A stretch of 64,000 nt of DNA. Origin: Phreatobacter aquaticus (GTDB lineage Bacteria > Pseudomonadota > Alphaproteobacteria > Rhizobiales > Phreatobacteraceae). Each line of letters starts with the position of its first letter. Within the stretch, counting starts at the first letter, position 1. Of this stretch, positions 58,892 through 64,000 are shown piece after piece. The translations under genes and the position numbers were made by a program. The notes under the pieces were generated by a model. The model did not search any database. It was not told the DNA's origin and worked only from the letters and a program-made list of their open reading frames with translations. The DNA is taken from positions 2,628,828 to 2,692,827 of the forward strand of contig NZ_CP039865.1 in NCBI RefSeq assembly GCF_005160265.1, given 5' to 3'.

Positions 58892-58907
58892 ATGCGAATA
58901 TACGCAT
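58892..58907. promoter_or_regulatory. ArsR/SmtB-like palindrome ATGCG-N6-CGCAT
   Basis: ATGCG (58892-58896), AATATA, CGCAT (58903-58907) is a perfect inverted repeat in an AT-rich context (TATGTAA before, ATAAAA after). It lies 42 bp upstream of the periplasmic His/Met protein and in the divergent region with selO. Metal-sensing ArsR/SmtB repressors use imperfect sites of this general kind, but no such regulator is encoded nearby. Confidence 0.5.
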
Positions 58908-58949
58908 ATAAAAGGTTTGCCCTGCTTCCCCTGCCTTCCGGAGTTTCCG

Positions 58950-59657
58950 ATGCGCCGCCTCATGATGGTGACAATCACTGCCTTGTCCATCTTTGCCGGG
59001 GAGGTGGCGGCCGGCCCGTTCCGCGAGGCCGAGCAACAGGTGCAGGCAGCCTATGGCGACTATCGCGCCGCGCTGTCCCGCACCAACCAGAACGACCGCA
59101 CGGCCAGCTTGCAGGCGATCGACGGCTTCGCGGCCAAATGGGCCGCACTTGTGGCAGTGTGGCGGGCGTCCCCGCCCCCGCAATATGCCGACGATCCGGC
59201 GCTCGCCGAGACGCTCACCGAGATTGGCCGGATCAATGAAGAGGCGAAGGCGCTGGCCGAGGCGGGAAAACTCGCCGAGTCCCATGATGTGCTGGAGAAG
59301 ATCCGTGCACGGCTCGCCGCTTTGCGGGCCCGCAATGGCGTGATCGTGTTCTCCGACCACATGAACGCCTATCACGAGCATATGGAAAAAATCGCAGCTG
59401 CACCCTATGACGGCTTCAGCCCGACTGGCCTTCTGGCCTTGCGCGAGGATGTGGCTGTCCTGGCCTACCTCGCGGATGAACTGCGCAAGAACCGCCCGGT
59501 GGCCCAGGCTGCTGCGCTCGACGAGGCAATGGCGCCGCTCTTCTCCTCGGTGACGAGCCTGCGCAGCGCGCTGGCGAGCAACGACATCGCTGCCATCAAG
59601 GCCGCCATCAAGGCACTCAAGCAGCCCTATGCGCGGATGTTCATGCGCTTCGGCTGA
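58950..59657 (+). CDS. periplasmic helical protein with His/Met cluster (unknown family)
   Basis: A 235-residue protein that I do not recognise. MRRLMMVTITALSIFAGEVAAGPF is a signal peptide, so the mature protein is periplasmic. It is mostly alpha-helical (four or more helices). Residues 136-146 read DHMNAYHEHME, a dense His/Met/acidic cluster able to bind copper, zinc or another metal. The C-terminal KAAIKALKQPYARMFMRFG is amphipathic. The ATG at 58950 is preceded by CGGAG. The upstream ArsR-like palindrome supports metal-responsive control. It faces away from selO and converges with the LLM flavoenzyme gene (6 bp between stops). Confidence 0.7.
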   Translation: MRRLMMVTITALSIFAGEVAAGPFREAEQQVQAAYGDYRAALSRTNQNDRTASLQAIDGFAAKWAALVAVWRASPPPQYADDPALAETLTEIGRINEEAKALAEAGKLAESHDVLEKIRARLAALRARNGVIVFSDHMNAYHEHMEKIAAAPYDGFSPTGLLALREDVAVLAYLADELRKNRPVAQAAALDEAMAPLFSSVTSLRSALASNDIAAIKAAIKALKQPYARMFMRFG

Positions 59658-59663
59658 GCGGTC

Positions 59664-60671
59664 TCACGCCGCCTGTTCGGTGCGTCCCAGCGTCTTCGTC
59701 ACCTCGTCCAGCAGCGCATACGAGCGCACCCGCGCGTCATGGTCGAAGATCGCGGAGGCCACCATCAGCTCGTCCGCGCCGGTCTGCTCAATGAAGCTTT
59801 CGAGCCCGGCCCTGACCGTCTCGCGCGATCCGACGAAGGAACAGGCGAGCATCCGGCCGACCTGCACGCGCTCGGAATGCGACCAGAACGTCTCGATATC
59901 GTCGATCGGCGGCGGCAGGTAGCCGCGCGCGCCACGGAAGATGCCGGTGGCGCGCTGCTGCGCCGACGTAAAGAGCCGCTCGGCTTCCGCATCCGTCTCA
60001 GCCAGGAACACGTTGCAGCCGACCATGGCGTGGGACCGCTGCAGCTGCTCGGACGGCTTGAACCGCTCGCGATAGACCTGAAGCGCCTGCATCAGGGCAT
60101 CGGGGGCGAAATGCGAGGCGAAGGCGTAAGGGAGCCCCAGCATGGCGGCGAGCTGCGAGCCGAACAGGCTGGAGCCGAGGATCCACAAGGGCACATTTGT
60201 GCCGAAGCCGGGGACGGCACGCAGCGTCTGCTCCGGCGCTGGATCGGCCAGGAAGGCCTGCAGCTCCAGCACGTCATTGGGGAAATTGTCGGAATCCATC
60301 GGATCGACGCGCAGCGCGCGCAAGGTGCGCTGGTCGGTGCCGGGCGCCCGGCCGAGGCCGAGATCGATGCGGCCGGGGAACAGCTCCGCCAGCGTGCCGA
60401 ACTGCTCGGCAATGATCATCGGCGCATGGTTCGGCAGCATGATGCCGCCGGCGCCGACGCGGATGCGTGATGTCGCCGCCGCCACCTGTCCGATGACGAT
60501 CGACGTCGCGGCGCTCGCAATGCCCACCATATTGTGGTGCTCGGCGAGCCAATAGCGCGTGTAGCCGAGCTTGTCGGCGTGGCGGGCGAGATCGATCGTG
60601 TTGCGCAGCGCGTCGCCCGGGCGCTTGCCCTCGGGCACGGGGGCGAGATCGAGGATGGAAAAGGCGGTCAT
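59664..60671 (-). CDS. LLM class flavin-dependent oxidoreductase
   Basis: A 335-residue luciferase-like FMN-dependent monooxygenase. The start [107 protein letters not shown] is the standard signature of the MsnO8-type LLM subfamily. [20 protein letters not shown] is near residue 195. Cofactor and substrate are not predictable; such enzymes oxidise small organics with reduced flavin from a separate reductase. No reductase gene is adjacent. It is preceded by a repeat-containing gap. Confidence 0.9.
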   Translation of the reverse strand: MTAFSILDLAPVPEGKRPGDALRNTIDLARHADKLGYTRYWLAEHHNMVGIASAATSIVIGQVAAATSRIRVGAGGIMLPNHAPMIIAEQFGTLAELFPGRIDLGLGRAPGTDQRTLRALRVDPMDSDNFPNDVLELQAFLADPAPEQTLRAVPGFGTNVPLWILGSSLFGSQLAAMLGLPYAFASHFAPDALMQALQVYRERFKPSEQLQRSHAMVGCNVFLAETDAEAERLFTSAQQRATGIFRGARGYLPPPIDDIETFWSHSERVQVGRMLACSFVGSRETVRAGLESFIEQTGADELMVASAIFDHDARVRSYALLDEVTKTLGRTEQAA

Positions 60672-60786
60672 CGGGACACCCGGTCAGGTAACAGCTTCGG
60701 CATCAAGGTGGGGCGTCAGGGGCTCGCTGGCAATGCGGTGGGGTGTGCATGGCTGGCATGGCGGGTGGCAATGGCGATGCTGATGT

Positions 60787-60941
60787 CACCCCACCCCAAC
60801 CCTCCCCTCGATGAGGGGAGGGGGCAGATTGCGCTGTCGGTTATGTTCCGCGGAGTTCAGGCTCGTCTTTGGGGCGCTTGGGGAAGGTCCGGGCGCGCCA
60901 TTCTCCCTCCCCTCAACGAGGGGAGGGTTGGGGTGGGGTGA
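60787..60941. repeat. intergenic inverted repeat CACCCCACCCC...GGGGTGGGGTG
   Basis: The left arm (60787-60822) reads CACCCCACCCCAACCCTCCC and then a CTCCCCTCGATGAGGGGAG hairpin. The right arm (60904-60941) is its near reverse complement, with CCCTCAACGAGGGG in the hairpin. The element fills the gap between the LLM flavoenzyme and GntR genes and may terminate transcription of the GntR gene. It is a distinct sequence family from the other repeats. Confidence 0.8.
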
Positions 60942-60961
60942 TCGCCGCGATCTTGCCAATC

Positions 60962-61630
60962 CTACCGATCAAGCTGCCTGAGCGCCTCGTGCACCACATC
61001 CGCCTTGTGCCGGAGATGCTCGCGCATCAGTGACGACAGGCCCGCCCCGTCGCGCGCGCGCAGCGCCACCATCATCCGCTCATGGTCGTCGATGGCTTCG
61101 GCCCAGCGCTCCGGGCTCTTGCGGGCGACGAAGCGCACCGCATGGATCTTCACCATCAGGCTCTGATAGAGCCCCGCCAGCGTCTGGTTGCCGGCCAGCA
61201 CGAAGATCTGCTCGTGGATTTCCCGGTTGAGCCTGGAATAGGGCACCCACTCGCCGGCCTTCCAGTGCGTGACCATCCGGCCATGCATGGCCTCGAGCTT
61301 CCTGAGATCCCGGTCGGTCAGGCGCGCGCAGGCGAGTTCACCGGCCAACGCCTCCAGCATGCCCATGATCGGGAACAGTTCCTCGATCGCGCCGGGCTCG
61401 ATGCGGGCAACGGTCGCGCCGCGATTGGGGGTGAGCTGCACCAGCCCCTCGGCCGCCAGAACCTTCAGCGCCTCGCGCAGCGGCGTGCGCGACACGCCGA
61501 AGGTCTCGCAGAGATCCGGCTCGGAGATCTTCGAGCCGGCGGCCAGCGTCCCCTCGACAATCATGTCGCGCAGCCGCTCGGTCAGTTCCGTGGCGAGTGA
61601 TCGACGGGCGATGAGGGGATGCTCGTTCAT
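60962..61630 (-). CDS. GntR family transcriptional regulator (FadR/FCD subfamily)
   Basis: A 222-residue regulator. The winged-helix is LTERLRDMIVEGTLAAGSKISEPDLCETFGVSRTPLREALKVLAAEGLVQLTPNRGATVARI (residues about 17-75). The C-terminal FCD domain is all-helical and has the metal-ligand pattern Asp/His (RLNREIHEQIF near 136, KIHAVRF and the HERMM/HLRHKAD helices near 185-210). FCD proteins sense small organic acids. It lies 16 bp downstream of the aminotransferase gene on the same strand, so it is probably its autogenous regulator. A TGAAT-N5-ATTCA site lies upstream of that gene. Confidence 0.93.
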   Translation of the reverse strand: MNEHPLIARRSLATELTERLRDMIVEGTLAAGSKISEPDLCETFGVSRTPLREALKVLAAEGLVQLTPNRGATVARIEPGAIEELFPIMGMLEALAGELACARLTDRDLRKLEAMHGRMVTHWKAGEWVPYSRLNREIHEQIFVLAGNQTLAGLYQSLMVKIHAVRFVARKSPERWAEAIDDHERMMVALRARDGAGLSSLMREHLRHKADVVHEALRQLDR

Positions 61631-61646
61631 GGGGTGATCCCGCGCC

Positions 61647-62840
61647 TCACGCCGCCTTTTTCGCGCTCGCCGCCAGATAGTCCATCGCCGCCTGAACGCC
61701 GCCCTTGCTGTGCGGCACATTGGCGAGCCCAAGGCCCATCTCGACGCCCGCGAGTGCGCCGACCAGGGTGAGGTCGTTGATGTCGCCAAGATGGCCGATG
61801 CGGAAGATCTTCTTCGAGACCTTCGACAGGCCGGTGCCGAGCGACATGTCGAAGGCATCGAGGATAGTGGCGCGCACCGCGTCGGCATCCACGCCGTCGG
61901 GCATGACCACGCCGGTTAGCACCGAGGAATAATATTTCGGGTCCTTGCAGAGGATATCGAGACCCCAGGCGGTGACGGCCCGGCGGGTGGCTTCCGCCAG
62001 ACGGTCGTGGCGGGCGAAGACGTTGTCCAGGCCTTCCTCGTGCAGCATCTTGATCGCCTCATCGAGGCCGTAGAGCAGGTTGGTCGCCGGCGTATAGGGG
62101 AAATAGCCGGACTTTCCGGCCGCGATCATCTCGTCCCAGACCCAGAAGCTGCGCGGCAGCTTGGCGGCCTTGGCGGCGGCCAGCGCCTTCTCGGAAATCG
62201 CGTTGAACGACAGGCCCGGCGGCAGCATCAGCCCCTTCTGCGAACCCGCCACCGTGACGTCGACGCCCCATTCGTCATGGCGGTAGTCGATGGAGGCGAG
62301 CGAGGAGATCGTGTCGACCATCAGGAGCGCCGGGTGCTTGGCGGCATCGATCGCCTTGCGCACTTCGTCGATGCGCGACGTACAACCGGTCGAGGTCTCG
62401 TTGTGGACGACGCAGACCGCCTTGAACGTGTGGCCGCTATCGGCGCGCAGAGCCTGCTCGATCTGGCCGGCATCGGCGCCGGTGCGCCAGTCCGAGCCGA
62501 TGAAGGTCGTCTCGATGCCGAGCTTGCCGGCCATGGTCTTCCACAGCGTGGCGAAATGGCCGGTTTCCACCATCAGCACCTTGTCGCCGGGCGACAGCGT
62601 GTTGGCGAGGGCAGCCTCCCAGGCGCCGGTGCCCGACGCCGGATAGATCACCACGGCGCCCTTGGTCTTGAAGATCGAGCGCATGCCGTCGAGCACCGAG
62701 AGGCCGAGCTTGCCGAAATCCGGGCCGCGATGGTCGATGGTCTGGCGGGCGATCGCCGTCAGAACGCGCTCCGGCACGGGCGAGGGGCCGGGAATCTGCA
62801 GGAAGTGCCGGCCGGCCTTGCGGGGGGCGTTCTGGGCCAT
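61647..62840 (-). CDS. alanine/serine--glyoxylate aminotransferase family protein
   Basis: A 397-residue fold-type I PLP transaminase. FLQIPGPSPVPERVLTAIARQTIDHRGPDFGKL begins the family domain, GTGAWEAALANTLSPGDKVLMVETGHFATLW is near residue 68, VVHNETSTGCTSRIDEVR near 145 and the PLP lysine in VTVAGSQKGLMLPPGLSFNAISEKA near 195. Family members transfer amino groups from serine, alanine or aspartate to glyoxylate; some act as phosphoserine or aspartate:glyoxylate aminotransferases. The ATG at 62840 is chosen over the longer frame to 62870. It is the first gene of an operon with GntR and is divergent from the FAD oxidase gene. Confidence 0.93.
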   Translation of the reverse strand: MAQNAPRKAGRHFLQIPGPSPVPERVLTAIARQTIDHRGPDFGKLGLSVLDGMRSIFKTKGAVVIYPASGTGAWEAALANTLSPGDKVLMVETGHFATLWKTMAGKLGIETTFIGSDWRTGADAGQIEQALRADSGHTFKAVCVVHNETSTGCTSRIDEVRKAIDAAKHPALLMVDTISSLASIDYRHDEWGVDVTVAGSQKGLMLPPGLSFNAISEKALAAAKAAKLPRSFWVWDEMIAAGKSGYFPYTPATNLLYGLDEAIKMLHEEGLDNVFARHDRLAEATRRAVTAWGLDILCKDPKYYSSVLTGVVMPDGVDADAVRATILDAFDMSLGTGLSKVSKKIFRIGHLGDINDLTLVGALAGVEMGLGLANVPHSKGGVQAAMDYLAASAKKAA

Positions 62841-62895
62841 GGTTGTCTCCTCACGGACAAACGAGGCCATCGACGCCTCTTGCCAGAATGAATAA

Positions 62896-62910
62896 TGAAT
62901 GCAAAATTCA
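62896..62910. promoter_or_regulatory. operator-like palindrome TGAAT-N5-ATTCA
   Basis: TGAAT (62896-62900), GCAAA, ATTCA (62906-62910) is a perfect inverted repeat, with a further ATGAATAATGAAT on the left. It lies 56 bp upstream of the aminotransferase start and about 208 bp upstream of the divergent FAD oxidase. It may be the target of the GntR protein encoded in the same operon. Confidence 0.5.
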
Positions 62911-62956
62911 AGTCAAGCCGTTTGCGCTGATCGACCTTGGAAGATCGGGTCCACAC

Positions 62957-63068
62957 GTCACCCCCGGCGAGACGCGCCAGCGTCGAGGGAAGGGGGTCCA
63001 GGAGCCGGGAGCACGATCCTCGTGGCCCCTGGATCCCCTTCCCCTCGCTGCGCTCGGCCGGGGATGAC
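62957..63068. repeat. dispersed GTCACCCCCGGCGAG palindrome, copy D
   Basis: A 112-bp imperfect palindrome: GTCACCCCCGGCGAGACG, GAAGGGGGTCCAGG, then CCCCTGGATCCCCTTCC and GGCCGGGGATGAC. It is the fourth copy of the family seen at 25102, 46622 and 52823. It lies in the divergent region between the aminotransferase and FAD oxidase genes, on the side nearer the oxidase. Confidence 0.85.
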
Positions 63069-63117
63069 GTTTGTGCTCCATGGCCGACGCCGAGAAGACG
63101 ACCGAATAGGAAGAGCG

Positions 63118-64000
63118 ATGACCGAATCCAATCTCCAGTCCCGCCTCGCCGCCGAGGTGCGCGGCGATATCCTGTTCGATCGCTTCTCGCGCGGCCGCTA
63201 TGCAACCGACGCCTCGATCTACCAGATCACCCCGATCGGCGCGGTTGTCCCCGACACGATGGACGACGCCATCCGCGCCATCGCCATTGCCCGCGAGGCC
63301 GGCGTAACAGTCCTGCCGCGCGGCGGCGGCACCTCGCAATGCGGCCAGACGGTCAATTCCTCCCTCGTGGTTGACTGCTCGAAGAAGCTGAATTCCATCC
63401 TGGCCCTCGATGTCGCGGGCAGGCATGCCCGCGTTGAGCCGGGCATCGTGCTGGATGACCTGAACCGCCAGTTGAAGAAGCACGGGCTCTGGTTCCCGGT
63501 CGACGTCTCCACCGCCTCGCGCGCCACGATCGGCGGTATGACCGCCAACAATTCCTGCGGCGGCCGCAGCCTGCGCTACGGCACGATGCGCAACAATGTC
63601 ATCGCGGTGGAGGCGGCGCTCGCCGACGGCAACCGCCGCTGGTTTCGAGAGGTCTCCCGCGACGAGGCGCTGCGGAACGATGCCGACACGCTGACCCGCG
63701 ATCTCCTGACGCTCGGCGCCCGCGAGGCCGACGAGGTCGAGGCGCGGTACCCGAAGGTCCAGCGCCGCGTCGGCGGCTACAATCTCGATGCGCTGGTGCC
63801 GAACGGTTCGGCCAACAACATGGCGCATATCCTGGTGGGCTCGGAGGGCACGCTCGCCTTCACCACCGCTGTCGACCTGAAACTTTGGCCGCTTCTCGGC
63901 CCCAAGGTCTTCGGCATCTGCCATTTCGGCGCGTTCCACGAGGCGATGGATGCCGCCCAGCATCTGGTGAAACTGAAGCCGATCGCGGTCGAGCTGGTCG
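63118..64000 (+). CDS. FAD-linked oxidase, GlcD/YdiJ-like (C-terminus outside window)
   Basis: The first 294 codons of a PCMH-type FAD flavoprotein. It begins MTESNLQSRLAAEVRGDILFDRFSRGRYATDASIYQITPIGAVVP, typical of the large D-2-hydroxyacid or glycerol-3-phosphate-type dehydrogenases (YdiJ-like) that carry a C-terminal Fe-S part. The FAD-binding PRGGGTSQCGQTVN is near residue 63 and TIGGMTANNSCGGRSLRYGT near 138. It starts at the ATG at 63118 with AGGAAGAG upstream. The gene runs off the right edge, so total length and the Fe-S domain cannot be checked. Pairing with a glyoxylate-type aminotransferase suggests hydroxy-acid or glyoxylate metabolism. Confidence 0.88.
   Translation, partial: MTESNLQSRLAAEVRGDILFDRFSRGRYATDASIYQITPIGAVVPDTMDDAIRAIAIAREAGVTVLPRGGGTSQCGQTVNSSLVVDCSKKLNSILALDVAGRHARVEPGIVLDDLNRQLKKHGLWFPVDVSTASRATIGGMTANNSCGGRSLRYGTMRNNVIAVEAALADGNRRWFREVSRDEALRNDADTLTRDLLTLGAREADEVEARYPKVQRRVGGYNLDALVPNGSANNMAHILVGSEGTLAFTTAVDLKLWPLLGPKVFGICHFGAFHEAMDAAQHLVKLKPIAVELV

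Noticed and set aside
25102-63068. Repeats as a CRISPR array
   Set aside because: The copies are tens of kilobases apart, palindromic and of different length, with no regular spacers or cas genes.

Overview
The window is a GC-rich, densely coding piece of an alphaproteobacterial chromosome, most likely of the order Hyphomicrobiales (Bosea, Phreatobacter or Bradyrhizobium-like). This rests on the many solute-binding-protein transporters, the Lrp, MarR and GntR regulators, the ReAV-type asparaginase, the WD40 protein and dispersed intergenic palindromes of a rhizobial style. The genus is a guess. I saw no rRNA, tRNA, CRISPR array, phage gene or transposase. The window opens inside an FAD-dependent oxidoreductase and closes inside a GlcD-type FAD oxidase.

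Layout. (1) 1-7093: partial oxidoreductase, divergent from a VOC protein and a peptide-type ABC transporter (binding protein, two permeases, double ATPase). A perfect 316-bp tandem duplication spans the binding-protein/permease junction. (2) 7108-10774: tripartite tricarboxylate transporter TctCBA and a small unknown gene. (3) 10940-13906: an orphan molybdate permease (modB), pncB and an SDR. (4) 13909-26438: a catabolic cluster best read as aerobic CoA-dependent 2-aminobenzoate degradation. It holds a monooxygenase/old-yellow-enzyme fusion, an SDR, an aryl-CoA ligase, two RidA proteins, a DSD1-like PLP enzyme, a MarR regulator and a complete Liv transporter. Three related operator-like palindromes lie at its two promoter regions. 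(5) 26579-33215: housekeeping and unknown genes (tag, HD hydrolase, a phosphatase-like protein, DUF2339, WD40, histidine phosphatase). (6) 33220-35434: an apparent operon of BrnT toxin, HTH antitoxin, GNAT and CoA-transferase. (7) 35484-51490: a second catabolic island. It holds a 6-hydroxynicotinate-reductase-like Fe-S protein, a MarR regulator, UPF0280, DUF1185, a molybdenum hydroxylase (fused FeS-Mo subunit plus FAD subunit), hydantoinase A/B and a second Liv transporter with a fused LivHM permease. Its hyuA and binding-protein genes share a TTCGT-NN-ACGAA palindrome. (8) 51694-64000: asparaginase, amidotransferase, Lrp, map, MBL hydrolase, FkbM methyltransferase, SelO, a periplasmic His/Met protein, an LLM flavoenzyme, and a GntR/aminotransferase/FAD-oxidase group.

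How it fits together. Two scavenging modules are evident, each pairing a branched-chain-amino-acid-type importer with ring-attacking enzymes. The first would activate anthranilate to its CoA ester, dearomatise it and remove the enamine nitrogen with RidA. The second looks like hydroxylate (Mo enzyme), reduce (Hnr-like) and open the lactam with ATP (HyuAB), acting on an N-heterocycle that cannot be named from sequence. This second module is the best candidate for an undescribed pathway. Repeated palindromic elements of four sequence types occupy most of the larger intergenic gaps.
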